A stretch of DNA of 64,000 nt from an uncultured Sphingobacteriales bacterium (GTDB lineage Bacteria; Bacteroidota; Bacteroidia; Chitinophagales; Chitinophagaceae), in the NCBI GenBank assembly GCA_937991535.1, contig CALKHN010000007.1, positions 51,169 through 115,168 on the forward strand, given 5' to 3'. The position numbers and the translations under genes are program-made. The stretch's first letter is position 1; each line of letters opens with the position of its first letter. Positions 28,320 through 36,950 of the stretch are shown one piece after another. The notes beneath the pieces were generated by a model. That model ran no database searches. It was not told the DNA's origin and was given only the letters and a program-made list of their open reading frames with translations.

Positions 28320-29570
28320 ATGCCTTATTTATTTACTTCCGAAAGTGTATCTGAAGGACATCCCGATAAAGTTGCCGACCAGATCTCTGATGCGTTAATT
28401 GATCATTTTTTAGCCTTCGATCCCAACAGCAAGGTAGCATGCGAAACACTGGTAACTACCGGACAGGTAATATTAGCGGGCGAGGTAAAATCCAAAGCTT
28501 ACCTTGATGTGCAGGACATTGCGCGTGGTGTGATTCGTAAAATTGGCTATACCAAAAGTGAGTATATGTTTGAAGCGCATTCCTGCGGCGTGTTATCAGC
28601 CATACATGAGCAATCTGCCGACATTAACCAGGGTGTCGACAGAAAAAAGAAAGAAGAACAGGGCGCCGGCGACCAGGGAATGATGTTTGGCTATGCCAGC
28701 AATGAAACAGAAAATTATATGCCGCTGGCTTTGGATTTGGCCCATAAAATACTGATTGAGCTATCCGCATTAAGAAAAGAAAACAAGCAGATAAAATACC
28801 TTCGTCCCGATGCAAAAAGCCAGGTAACATTAGAATACGATGACAATAATAAACCTGTACGGATAGACGCTATTGTTGTTTCTACCCAGCATGATGATTT
28901 TGATACTGAGCCCAAAATGCTGGATAAGATCAAAAACGATATAATCAACATTCTTATACCCCGTGTAAAAAAGAAATATAAAAAGTATTCGAAACTTTTC
29001 AATAACGATATCAAATATCATATTAATCCTACAGGAAAATTTGTGATAGGCGGGCCGCATGGCGATACGGGCTTAACCGGGCGGAAGATCATTGTAGATA
29101 CCTATGGCGGAAAGGGAGCCCACGGGGGGGGTGCATTCAGTGGTAAAGATCCTTCGAAAGTAGACCGTTCTGCGGCCTATGCTACACGCCATATTGCCAA
29201 GAACCTGGTTGCAGCAGGCGTGGCAGATGAAGTGCTGGTACAGGTTTCGTATGCGATTGGTGTAGCCAAACCTACCAGTATAAATGTAAAAACTTTTGGC
29301 ACTGCCAAAGTAAATTTAACGGATGGCGAAATGGGCAAAATTGTAGGGCAGATATTTGATATGCGTCCTTATTTTATTGAAAAACGTTTAAAGCTGCGCA
29401 ATCCTATTTACAGTGAAACTGCAGCATATGGCCACATGGGACGTAAGCCCGAAACCGTTGCCAAAACCTTCGTTTCGCCGGATGGTAAAGTAAAGAAAGT
29501 TAATGTAGAATTGTTTACCTGGGAAAAATTAGATAAAGTGAAAGAAGTAAAAAAAGCATTTGGATTATAA
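28320..29570 (+). CDS. metK: S-adenosylmethionine synthetase
   Basis: Cytoplasmic enzyme making S-adenosylmethionine from methionine and ATP. At 416 residues it is slightly longer than E. coli MetK (384) because of extra Lys-rich stretches such as VKKKYKKYSK. Signature motifs are all visible: SVSEGHPDKVADQISDA (about 7), GAGDQGMMFGYA (about 118, hexapeptide), HINPTGKFVIGGPHGDTGL (about 236) and GGGAFSGKDPSKVDRSAAY (about 268). It is followed by an intrinsic terminator at 29617-29643 and has its own promoter box. Confidence 0.98.
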   Translation: MPYLFTSESVSEGHPDKVADQISDALIDHFLAFDPNSKVACETLVTTGQVILAGEVKSKAYLDVQDIARGVIRKIGYTKSEYMFEAHSCGVLSAIHEQSADINQGVDRKKKEEQGAGDQGMMFGYASNETENYMPLALDLAHKILIELSALRKENKQIKYLRPDAKSQVTLEYDDNNKPVRIDAIVVSTQHDDFDTEPKMLDKIKNDIINILIPRVKKKYKKYSKLFNNDIKYHINPTGKFVIGGPHGDTGLTGRKIIVDTYGGKGAHGGGAFSGKDPSKVDRSAAYATRHIAKNLVAAGVADEVLVQVSYAIGVAKPTSINVKTFGTAKVNLTDGEMGKIVGQIFDMRPYFIEKRLKLRNPIYSETAAYGHMGRKPETVAKTFVSPDGKVKKVNVELFTWEKLDKVKEVKKAFGL

Positions 29571-29616
29571 TACAGCAATGCTGTTTAATTAATAAGTTAA
29601 TTGCAAATTATCTTAG

Positions 29617-29655
29617 CCCGCAGGTTTCAATACAATCTGCGGGTTTTGTTTTTTT
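29617..29655 (+). terminator. Terminator after metK
   Basis: CCCGCAG (29617-29623) pairs with CTGCGGG (29637-29643), followed by a long T-rich tail. A standard intrinsic terminator 46 bases after the metK stop. Confidence 0.88.
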
Positions 29656-29698
29656 GTATAATTTCACCCGGTTTTCTGTTTGTAATTTTTTATTGTTT

Positions 29699-30256
29699 AT
29701 GAATGACCAGCACAATCCATGGCAAATCATTGATCAGAGGAATATTTATGATAATCCATGGATACAGGTAATAGAATATAATGTGATCAATCCGGGTGGC
29801 GGAAAAGGTATTTACGGCAAAGTGCATTTTAAGAACAATGCTATAGGCATTGTGCCCCTTGATGCAGAAGGCAATACCTGGCTGGTTGGCCAATATCGCT
29901 TTCCGCTTGATGCTTATAGCTGGGAAATTCCCGAAGGCGGCGGAGATTTACAAACAGACCCATTGGTTTCGGCAAACCGTGAATTACTGGAGGAAACAGG
30001 AATAAAAGCCCAAAAATGGACGAAGATCATGGATATGCATTTATCTAATTCTGTAACGAATGAAACAGCAGTTGTATATCTTGCACAGGAATTATCTTTT
30101 CATGCAGCAACGCCGGAAGAATCGGAACAACTGGCAATAAAAAAATTGCCTTTTAAAAAAGCTTTTGATATGGTTAATGCCGGAGAGATAACAGATTCGA
30201 TATCTGTTGCTGCATTGCTTAAAGTAAATTACCTGTTAGCCAACAAACTGATATAA
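29699..30256 (+). CDS. NUDIX hydrolase (ADP-ribose pyrophosphatase-like)
   Basis: A 185-residue NUDIX protein. The Nudix box region is EIPEGGGDLQTDPLVSANRE followed by LLEETGI (about 79-105). Its core RE-x2-EE-x-G metal site is intact, although the upstream Glu of the classical G-x5-E spacing appears to be Thr. NNAIGIVPLDAEGNTWLVGQ resembles ADP-ribose pyrophosphatases. It hydrolyses a nucleoside diphosphate linked to another group; the exact substrate cannot be read. The ATG at 29699 was chosen; a frame reaching back to 29654 runs into the metK terminator. It is 11 bases from the next gene, so they form an operon. Confidence 0.86.
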   Translation: MNDQHNPWQIIDQRNIYDNPWIQVIEYNVINPGGGKGIYGKVHFKNNAIGIVPLDAEGNTWLVGQYRFPLDAYSWEIPEGGGDLQTDPLVSANRELLEETGIKAQKWTKIMDMHLSNSVTNETAVVYLAQELSFHAATPEESEQLAIKKLPFKKAFDMVNAGEITDSISVAALLKVNYLLANKLI

Positions 30257-30267
30257 TAATTTCAATT

Positions 30268-31029
30268 TTGAAAAAATCATCTTTTATTATAGGCCGCCAG
30301 CCCCTCATTGAAGCTTTTGAAAGCGGTAAAGCCATTGATAAGATATTCATGTATAAAAATATCAATGGTGAAAATATCCAGCATATCCGTCAACTGGCAA
30401 AAGATAACCATGTACCCATACAAATGGTGCCGGTTGAAAAGCTGAACAGCTTTACAAAAGCCAATCACCAGGGGGTTGTAGCTATTGCTGCCGTGGTACA
30501 GTATACCGGGCTGCAGCAGGTCATTGATCATACTGTAAGCAAAGGAGAACATCCTTTATTTATTATGCTGGATGGCGTAACCGATGTAAGAAATATCGGC
30601 GCCATTGCCCGCACTGCAGTATGCTGCGGCGCCCAGTGCATTATTATACCCGATAAGGGTGTGGGAGCGTTGAATGAAGAAACGATGAAATCATCGGCCG
30701 GCGCTTTGGAACTGGTATACATATCAAGGGTAACCAGCCTGGCGCATGCCGTTGACACCCTGCACTTAAATGGCATAAGGGTACTGGCCGCTGAAATGAA
30801 AACAGCCAAAAAGGTCTATGAAGTTGATTTTGTAACACCATGCTGTATAATTATGGGCAATGAAGAAAAAGGGATACAGCATTTTTTAAGTAAGGCTTCC
30901 GATGAGCATTTTACCATACCCATAGCCGGTAATTTCGATTCCTATAATGTGTCTGTGGCAGCAGGGATTATTTTGTATGAAGCGATGAAGCAACGAACCC
31001 TCACCCTCGTTCCCTCTCCCCAGGGGTAG
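30268..31029 (+). CDS. rlmB: 23S rRNA 2'-O-ribose methyltransferase (RlmB/TrmH family)
   Basis: A 253-residue SPOUT methyltransferase. The N-terminal substrate-binding domain begins IIGRQPLIEAFESG, and the knotted catalytic domain has motif 1 DGVTDVRNIGAIARTA (about 109), motif 2 IIMGNEEKGI (about 190) and motif 3 SYNVSVAAGIILYEA (about 226), with Tyr where Leu is usual. It methylates a 23S rRNA ribose, by homology G2251. It starts with TTG at 30268, which fits the family N-terminus. The last dozen residues (TLTLVPSPQG) are encoded by a palindromic repeat at 31011-31034 that supplies the stop codon. Confidence 0.88.
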   Translation: MKKSSFIIGRQPLIEAFESGKAIDKIFMYKNINGENIQHIRQLAKDNHVPIQMVPVEKLNSFTKANHQGVVAIAAVVQYTGLQQVIDHTVSKGEHPLFIMLDGVTDVRNIGAIARTAVCCGAQCIIIPDKGVGALNEETMKSSAGALELVYISRVTSLAHAVDTLHLNGIRVLAAEMKTAKKVYEVDFVTPCCIIMGNEEKGIQHFLSKASDEHFTIPIAGNFDSYNVSVAAGIILYEAMKQRTLTLVPSPQG

Positions 31030-31034
31030 AGGGA
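31011..31034. repeat. Palindromic repeat at the rlmB 3' end
   Basis: TCCCTCT at 31011-31017 pairs with AGAGGGA at 31028-31034, and CCC/GGG pair further in. The rlmB stop codon lies inside the hairpin. This resembles the dispersed palindromes that give 'PSPQG' tails to proteins in many genomes. It may double as a terminator. Confidence 0.6.
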
Positions 31035-31128
31035 CGGTTCTTTATAGCAATACCTGAGCATAGATTCTTCCATTTCAACTATTGAATAAAGGTGAACAAT
31101 ATTCAGCAATCAAATTGCAAAAATTAGA

Positions 31129-31148
31129 CCTGCCGCATGGCGGATGAG
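31129..31148. repeat. CCGC-TGGCGG dyad repeat, copy 1
   Basis: CCTGCCGCATGGCGGATGAG is a small GC-rich dyad. A closely similar inverted copy lies at 61666-61685. Confidence 0.5.
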
Positions 31149-31154
31149 TTGTAA

Positions 31155-31261
31155 AAGTTCGAAATCTAAAACCCGCGATCCGAAACGAGATGCCATCTCA
31201 AATTTTAAATCTCAAATCCTTCCTGCAACCTGTAACCTGTAACTGGTATCTATCTCAAATT
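31155..31261. repeat. Degenerate word-repeat cluster
   Basis: Several short words recur with small changes: ATCTCAAATTT and AATCTCAAATCC, CGAAATCT and CCGAAACG, and CAACCTGTAACCTGTAACT. Spacing is about 7-12 bases. No coding frame is present. Confidence 0.65.
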
Positions 31262-31816
31262 TATCTGCTCCCGGCAAAAGTCATTGAATTCGGTTTCGCT
31301 TACATCATGTCTGATGATTTCTCTCTGGAGCACCTTGTTGTTTTTAAAATCCAATGTCAGTAAACCGTCTTTAAGCACTACGTTTGAAAATGCATTCCAT
31401 TCGTAACGTTTCCTGAAAAAAGTATTGATCACTATCTTCTCATCTGATACGCCTATTTCCAAAGGGTGGCGTGACTGGTGGTCGAATAAAATAAATAGAA
31501 TAAACAGAAGGGCAATCCATCGCAAACCGGGAACCAATAGCCACAGGCAGCCCGTTACAAAAAGCGGGTGTTTATATGTAATGGCTTTGTTGATCTTCTT
31601 TTTTACCCTGATCATCCATAACAGCACAACCGGAATGAGCCAGCTTGTCCAGAACAATACTGAAGAAAAGCTTCCCCGCGCATAGGTGTAATACAAAAAA
31701 AATATCCAGGAAATAAAACAAAGCAGGAAGCTGATATAATTGATATTCTCCGGCTTCTCTTTCTTCAGGATAAGTATGTACTGGAATAGTTCTATGTTTT
31801 TTTTCGACATAAGCAT
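31250..31816 (-). CDS. Hypothetical membrane protein
   Basis: A 188-residue protein I do not recognise. Four hydrophobic segments (about 26-44, 49-69, 83-97 and 99-113) are followed by a soluble C-terminal domain of about 70 residues, EIGVSDEKIVINTFFRKRYE and beyond, which reads like a small PH-like beta domain. Its ATG overlaps the arginase-family stop by one base (TGATG), so translation is coupled. A role related to that enzyme is possible but unsupported. An alternative start two codons in (MSKKN) is equally good. Confidence 0.7.
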   Translation of the reverse strand: MLMSKKNIELFQYILILKKEKPENINYISFLLCFISWIFFLYYTYARGSFSSVLFWTSWLIPVVLLWMIRVKKKINKAITYKHPLFVTGCLWLLVPGLRWIALLFILFILFDHQSRHPLEIGVSDEKIVINTFFRKRYEWNAFSNVVLKDGLLTLDFKNNKVLQREIIRHDVSETEFNDFCREQINLR

Positions 31817-32853
31817 CAGTTGCTTGCAACCATGAGGTTACATAATTTGAACAACACTCTTGCACCCACATTTTCATCCCATTCATTACTGCTGATGCCA
31901 ACTTCGCATAAATCGAAACCAATAAGCTGCCGGCCGCTTTCCAATATTTTCCGGAATAGATAAAATAGCTGTTCTGCTTCAAATCCTCCCGGAACCGGTG
32001 TGCCGGTATGAGGGCATAAGGTTCTGTTCAGTCCATCAATATCGAAACTAATATATACTTTCTGGGGAAGATGATTAATGATTTCATCTGCGAGGTACTG
32101 CCAGCTCAATCCTTCAAACTGGCGTTCCTTTATTTGCTTATCGAAATAAGTAACTACCCGGTTGCTGCTGTTACAAATGTAATCCCATTCACTCTGGCTG
32201 TAATCGCGAACGCCAACCTGCACCAGGCGGGTGAGCTGGGGTATTTCATTCAAAGCATTGTACATAATAGAAGCATGCGAGTATGTAAATTGCTGGTAAG
32301 CCTCGCGAAGATCACAATGGGCGTCAATTTGTAAAATGCCGAAATCGTCATATTTTTCGGAAATGGCCTTATAAAATCCTAAAGGTGTGCTATGGTCACC
32401 ACCCAATAACCCAACAAGTTTACCTTTATCAAGCAAGGCTTTGGTTTGATCGTAAACCCATGCATTTAAAAAACCGCTTCCCTCGTTTACTTCTTTAAGC
32501 GCCTTGCACATAAACCGGTTCTCATCTATTTTTTGACCCTGGGAAATATAGTCAATAAAAAGCTCAGATTCTTTACGGAGGTAGTCGTTTTTAAACAGAA
32601 TTTTCTTATCCGGCTCACGCAAAAAAAAGCCCTGTTTCCAGCCATCATTAACATCCGAATCGAAAAGATCAACATGCAAACTTGCTTTTTGTATGCGCTC
32701 AGGGGCTCTTGCCGTACCCGCCAGGTAACTTACGGTAACTTCCCAGGGCACCGGCAATACTACCAGCCTTGCCTCTTCTTCAGAAAAGGGCAAGCCAAAA
32801 ATATTGAAATTGGGGTTACCCGAGCAATTGGGGTCAAACTTTGAAAGGTCCAT
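31816..32853 (-). CDS. Arginase/agmatinase/formiminoglutamase family enzyme
   Basis: A 345-residue ureohydrolase-fold protein that hydrolyses a guanidino or formimino compound using two Mn ions. Metal motifs: GLLGGDHSTPLG (about 148), LQIDAHCDLREAY (about 172), YSHASIMYNAL and YISFDIDGLNRTLCP (about 262), followed by HTGTPVPGG. In the last motif the usual D-P reads N-R, away from the metal ligands. The length and long N-terminus are like other Bacteroidota 'agmatinase family' proteins, whose substrate is uncertain. The downstream membrane protein is translationally coupled to it. Confidence 0.85.
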   Translation of the reverse strand: MDLSKFDPNCSGNPNFNIFGLPFSEEEARLVVLPVPWEVTVSYLAGTARAPERIQKASLHVDLFDSDVNDGWKQGFFLREPDKKILFKNDYLRKESELFIDYISQGQKIDENRFMCKALKEVNEGSGFLNAWVYDQTKALLDKGKLVGLLGGDHSTPLGFYKAISEKYDDFGILQIDAHCDLREAYQQFTYSHASIMYNALNEIPQLTRLVQVGVRDYSQSEWDYICNSSNRVVTYFDKQIKERQFEGLSWQYLADEIINHLPQKVYISFDIDGLNRTLCPHTGTPVPGGFEAEQLFYLFRKILESGRQLIGFDLCEVGISSNEWDENVGARVLFKLCNLMVASN

Positions 32854-32981
32854 GATTAAACAAAATGATAGATCAAAAAGCGGTGCAAGTTATAGCAGTT
32901 TTTTACAACAGCGAACTTAATAACGTTATAATTATAAATAAGGTTGCAGGGGAGAATTTATAATGTGAGAATTTGAAAATG

Positions 32982-33071
32982 AAAGCGGTCGGTACGCGAC
33001 CAAAGAAGCGTCAGCACCGCGGGATAAATAAAAGCGGTCGGTACGCGACGAAAGGAGCGTCAGTACCGCGG
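32982..33071. repeat. Two tandem copies of a 41-bp GC-rich dyad repeat
   Basis: Copy 1 is 32982-33022 and copy 2 is 33031-33071, with three differences between them. Each begins AAAGCGGTCGGTACGCGAC and ends CAG-ACCGCGG with one base variable, so the ends can pair (GCGGT with ACCGC, GGTAC with GTACC in copy 2). The surroundings are AT-rich. A diverged third copy is at 47121-47158. Confidence 0.8.
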
Positions 33072-33184
33072 CTTAACCGAAAACGGAATTGTTTATGAAA
33101 AGTTAAATACACCATAAGAACCTGCTGGGCGCATAAATCGCTTGTAATCAGAAAAACAATTAACAATCGCGTTGTTTTTTGACC

Positions 33185-33192
33185 TAATTTTG
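33185..33192 (+). promoter_or_regulatory. -7 promoter box (TAATTTTG) of ccmE-ccmF
   Basis: TAATTTTG matches TAnnTTTG, 24 bases before the ccmE ATG at 33217. Confidence 0.5.
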
Positions 33193-33216
33193 ACCGTTGA
33201 TAATACGTATTTTATT

Positions 33217-33633
33217 ATGAAAAAAATTCATATCGTTGCGCTGGTCCTTATTGCTGCTGCCATTGCATATATGCTGATCACTTTATCCAAAGACCTTACC
33301 ACGTACGATACCATCGCCTCTGCAAGGCAGAAGCAGGGGAAATTCATACATCTTATTGCCAAATTAGACAGAACGAAAGACATAGAATACAATCCTGTAA
33401 CAGATCCTAATTTTCTTGCATTTTATGCGATTGATTCTTTGGGCGGACAAACCAAAGTAATTTACCACAATACCAAACCTCCTGAACTGGAAATGAGTGA
33501 AAGAATTGTAATGAAAGGTAAAATGAACGGTGAAGTATTTGAATGTAAAGAAATTTTGCTGAAATGTCCCTCTAAATACAAAGATGATCCGTTACAACAG
33601 GAAAAGGCTTTAGAACAAAAAATGCAGGATTAA
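33217..33633 (+). CDS. ccmE: Cytochrome c maturation haem chaperone CcmE (CxxxY type)
   Basis: A 138-residue periplasmic haem chaperone with one N-terminal membrane anchor (about 5-23). The beta-barrel OB-fold region includes FLAFYAIDSLGGQTKVIY and RIVMKGKMNGEVFECKEI. At the end, where E. coli CcmE has the haem-binding H-x3-Y, this protein has KCPSKY, that is Cys117-x3-Tyr121. This is the variant CxxxY type known from some other bacteria and archaea. The ATG at 33217 gives the short N-terminus; an in-frame TTG at 33172 is upstream of the promoter box and is rejected. ccmF follows after six bases. Confidence 0.86.
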   Translation: MKKIHIVALVLIAAAIAYMLITLSKDLTTYDTIASARQKQGKFIHLIAKLDRTKDIEYNPVTDPNFLAFYAIDSLGGQTKVIYHNTKPPELEMSERIVMKGKMNGEVFECKEILLKCPSKYKDDPLQQEKALEQKMQD

Positions 33634-33639
33634 TTTAAC

Positions 33640-36096
33640 ATGATTTATCAGGGCGAACATTTATTTATAGGGCAACTCGGCCACTTTTGTGTATTGTTGT
33701 CTTTTGTGGCTTCTATTGTTGCAACTTTTGCATATTTCAAAGCAACCCAAACCTCCGCGGTGCTTAACGAGCACATGGCCTGGAAAAAGCTTGCCCGAAC
33801 GGCGTTTATTATTGAAACCGTTGCGGTAATCGCCCTTTTTGTTACACTGTATACCATTATTTACAATCATTATTTTGAATATAAATATGCGCATCAGCAC
33901 TCCAAACGCAGCCTGCCTACCAAATACCTGTTAAGTTGTTTGTGGGAAGGACAGGAAGGTAGCTTTATGCTGTGGAGTTTCTGGCATTGCATACTGGGCC
34001 TGGGTATTATGTTCAAAAGCGGGAAGTGGGAAGCCCCGGTAATGACCATTATTTCTTTGGCGCAAATATTTCTGGCTACATTTTTATTGGGCATTTATTT
34101 CTTCGATGTTAAAATAGGAAGCAATCCTTTTGTTTTGATGCGGAATGAATTTCCCGGCGCTCCGGTATTCCAGGATCCTTTGTATCTGCAAAAATACCTG
34201 CGTGATGGTAACGGGTTGAACGTGTTGCTTCAGAACTACTGGATGGTAATACATCCGCCTGTGCTATTTTTGGGATTCGCTTCCACCATTGTGCCTTTTG
34301 CTTTTGCGGTAGCCGGTCTTTGGAAGAAAGATTATACGGGCTGGATCAAAGCTGCTCTTCCATGGACTTTGTTCAGCGCCGCAATGTTAGGAATCGGTAT
34401 TATGATGGGTGCTGCCTGGGCTTACGAATCGCTTACTTTTGGAGGCTACTGGGCATGGGACCCTGTAGAAAACGCATCTCTTGTACCCTGGCTGCTCGTG
34501 GTGGCCGGGCTCCACACCATGCTCATCAATAAATCAACCGGCTATTCTTCCAAATCGGTATACTGGTTTTTGTTTTTTGCTTATTTACTGCTGTTGTATT
34601 CAACTTTTTTAACGCGTACCGGCGTTTTGGGAGACACTTCCGTGCATTCTTTTACCGGAGAGGGGAGTTCGCTGTTCTGGCACCTGATTATAATGATGGC
34701 TGTATTTTCCGCTGTATTTCTAACCGCTTACTTTAAAAACAGAAGGCAAATTCCAGTAATTCATAAAGAAGAAGATGTTTCGTCCAGGGAATTCTGGATG
34801 TTCGTGGGAGCGCTGGTTTTTCTTATCTCCGCGGCTTATATAACGTTCTTTACTTCTTTACCGGTAATCAATAAAATTTTTGGAACGCATAAGGCCATCG
34901 GCGAAGATCCGGAGTATGTATACAACAGGGTAATGATCTTAATAGCGATAGTAATTGGGTTACTCACGGCTATAACGCAGTATCTTAAATATAAAAAAAC
35001 ACCCCGCTCTTTCTGGACAAAAAAAATCCTTACGCCCACCATTGTTTCATTTATCATTTCATTACTGATCAGCATTTTTGGAAATATAGATTATAACAAA
35101 TACGGAATTGGCTACTTAGGGGCTATTCACCTGGCTATTTTTTCGGCTACTTATGCTGTGATCGCCAATGCGATGTATATATGGACGGGAGTCAAAGGTA
35201 AGTTGAGCCTGGCAGGCGGATCTGTTGCGCATTTGGGTTTTGGAATGGTACTCGTGGGTATTTTAATTTCCTCTTCCAAAAAAGAAGTGATTTCCATTAA
35301 CCGTACAGGCATTATGATACCTGGACTTAAAGATCCCAAGGGGCGCGATGACAGTGGTTTGGAGAATATCACGCTTATTAAGGGTGTGCCTACTCCTATG
35401 GGTAAATACATGGTAACCTACGAGGGCGATTCTTCGCACCCGGCAGATGAAAAAATGTATTTTAAGGTAAATTATGTTCGCAAAGATACAGCCACAGGCA
35501 AGGTGCTTGAAGCTTTTGACCTTTATCCCAATGCTTTTTTAATGAAAGCGGATGAAGGGAAAACGGCTTTATCGGCCAACCCGGATTCGAGGCACTACTG
35601 GCATAAGGATGTGTTTACTTTTATTACGTCAATGCCCGACCCGGAAAGCATAAAAGATACGGCAACATTCAGGGATCATCCTGTACAGCAGGGCGATACG
35701 GTTTTTTATTCGAATGGGTATATTATTGTTGATCAGGTGATTGAAGCAAATAAGCATACCAATAAAGACCTTCCCTTAGTAGACAGCGCCTGGCTGGCTG
35801 ATGTAACAGTGTACAGCAATAACGGCATAACCTACAAGGCCCAGCCCGCTTTGTTTTCTAAAGACAATGCACCCATTGCTAAAAGAGATACCGTAATGTC
35901 GCAAAACCTTGTGTTGCAGGTGAATAAGGTGGGAAGTGCCATTGCTTTGGGCGTAAAAGAGTCTAATGCGGTCATGAAATACATTACATTAAAGGCGTTT
36001 CAATTCCCCTTTATCAATATCCTTTGGCTGGGGATTCTTATCATGTCTGCAGGTTTCTTCATAAGCATGCGGCACCGGTTTAAAAAAGACAGTTAA
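33640..36096 (+). CDS. ccmF: Cytochrome c haem lyase subunit CcmF/CcsA-type
   Basis: An 818-residue polytopic membrane protein. The tryptophan-rich haem-handling motif GGYWAWDPVENASLVPW lies at about 268-284, and HPPVLFLGF (about 206) and LTRTGVLGDTSVHSFT (about 326) carry further conserved residues. About 15 hydrophobic helices are apparent, with a soluble periplasmic domain (about 560-780) before the last helix. It attaches haem delivered by CcmE to apocytochrome c CxxCH sites. The other ccm genes are outside the window. It forms an operon with ccmE. Confidence 0.93.
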   Translation: MIYQGEHLFIGQLGHFCVLLSFVASIVATFAYFKATQTSAVLNEHMAWKKLARTAFIIETVAVIALFVTLYTIIYNHYFEYKYAHQHSKRSLPTKYLLSCLWEGQEGSFMLWSFWHCILGLGIMFKSGKWEAPVMTIISLAQIFLATFLLGIYFFDVKIGSNPFVLMRNEFPGAPVFQDPLYLQKYLRDGNGLNVLLQNYWMVIHPPVLFLGFASTIVPFAFAVAGLWKKDYTGWIKAALPWTLFSAAMLGIGIMMGAAWAYESLTFGGYWAWDPVENASLVPWLLVVAGLHTMLINKSTGYSSKSVYWFLFFAYLLLLYSTFLTRTGVLGDTSVHSFTGEGSSLFWHLIIMMAVFSAVFLTAYFKNRRQIPVIHKEEDVSSREFWMFVGALVFLISAAYITFFTSLPVINKIFGTHKAIGEDPEYVYNRVMILIAIVIGLLTAITQYLKYKKTPRSFWTKKILTPTIVSFIISLLISIFGNIDYNKYGIGYLGAIHLAIFSATYAVIANAMYIWTGVKGKLSLAGGSVAHLGFGMVLVGILISSSKKEVISINRTGIMIPGLKDPKGRDDSGLENITLIKGVPTPMGKYMVTYEGDSSHPADEKMYFKVNYVRKDTATGKVLEAFDLYPNAFLMKADEGKTALSANPDSRHYWHKDVFTFITSMPDPESIKDTATFRDHPVQQGDTVFYSNGYIIVDQVIEANKHTNKDLPLVDSAWLADVTVYSNNGITYKAQPALFSKDNAPIAKRDTVMSQNLVLQVNKVGSAIALGVKESNAVMKYITLKAFQFPFINILWLGILIMSAGFFISMRHRFKKDS

Positions 36097-36199
36097 TTCC
36101 TCAACAATTTTTTAGCATACTGGCAGCGGTTGGGCCGGGTTTTCTGTCTACACGTATTATATGTGATGCAAAACCCGTTAATATAGTAATTTGCAGTTC

Positions 36200-36823
36200 A
36201 TGGCTGGCCGCAGGCAACCATATTATTCATTAATTTTTTCCGTACTCTGCTGGGCATTATTGAGTTCAGTTGCCCAATCGCAAAACAGGTTCGGTATCAA
36301 TGATACCATTGTTGTGCCTGCCATCGTTTACAACGGCGACACCCTGTCGTACAAAGAAATGCCTGAAGTAAATATTTACTTAGAGTTATCTGCCGCGGGA
36401 AAACGGGCATACCGGGAATGGACAAGGCTACGCAACGCGGTGTATGTTACTTATCCTTACGCGAAAAAAGCCGGCGCCGTATTTAATGATATCAATGCGC
36501 ACTTAGCGAATATGCCGGATAAAGAAAAGAGAAAGGCTTATGTTAAAAGCCGTGAAAAGGATTTGCGCAATGAATTTACAAAGCCACTTACCAATTTATC
36601 GGTTTACCAGGGAAAGGTATTGATGAAACTCATAGCGCGGGAAACGGGTAATACCTGTTATGATATCATCCACGATTACAAGGGAAGCTTTTCCGCGGGG
36701 TTCTGGCAAAGCGTTGCCTGGATTTTTGGCAGCAGCCTGAAACAAACCTATAATGCGCGGAATGAGGATGCCCAAATTGAAGATATTGTAATAGAAGTAA
36801 GGCGGATGTACGGGCTGTATTAG
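36200..36823 (+). CDS. DUF4294 family exported protein
   Basis: A 207-residue exported protein matching DUF4294, a Bacteroidota family without known function. After a signal peptide ending near SVAQSQ (about 28) come the family motifs VVPAIVYNGDTLSYKEMPEV, RLRNAVYVTYPYAKKAG (about 79) and LIARETGNTCYDIIHDYKGSFSAGFWQ (in two parts, about 147). The ATG at 36200 was chosen over a TTG three codons upstream. It lies 103 bases after ccmF and may be co-transcribed. Confidence 0.83.
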   Translation: MAGRRQPYYSLIFSVLCWALLSSVAQSQNRFGINDTIVVPAIVYNGDTLSYKEMPEVNIYLELSAAGKRAYREWTRLRNAVYVTYPYAKKAGAVFNDINAHLANMPDKEKRKAYVKSREKDLRNEFTKPLTNLSVYQGKVLMKLIARETGNTCYDIIHDYKGSFSAGFWQSVAWIFGSSLKQTYNARNEDAQIEDIVIEVRRMYGLY

Positions 36824-36861
36824 TTTGGAAGTTTAGGGTTTGGGGTTTGATCGTAGCGAAG

Positions 36862-36890
36862 ACAGATTCTTCCTGCGTTATAATGACAAA
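36862..36890. repeat. TTCCTGCGT repeat, copy 1
   Basis: A 28-base stretch that matches 46948-46975 with four differences. It belongs to the widely dispersed 'CAGAT-CTTC...ATGACA' intergenic repeat type and lies between convergent genes. Confidence 0.6.
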
Positions 36891-36926
36891 TAGCTGTGCT
36901 TTATCATTTATAGTTTACCGTTTGGT

Positions 36927-36950
36927 CAAAATCTTAAATCTCAAATCATC
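36927..36950. repeat. Degenerate word repeat
   Basis: AATCTTAAATCTCAAATCAT, the same AATCTCAAAT word as at 31.2 kb, next to the prpD stop. Confidence 0.55.

Larger units (their letters stand above)
32854..33216. other. Intergenic region with GC-rich tandem repeat and ccmE promoter
   Basis: A 363-base gap between divergent genes. It contains two GC-rich dyad repeats (32982-33071) and the ccmE promoter box at 33185-33192. Nothing else is supportable. Confidence 0.6.

Noticed and set aside
32982..33071. Integron attC sites or tRNA-like structures
   Set aside because: No integrase gene and no attC core sites; no cloverleaf or anticodon arm can be drawn.
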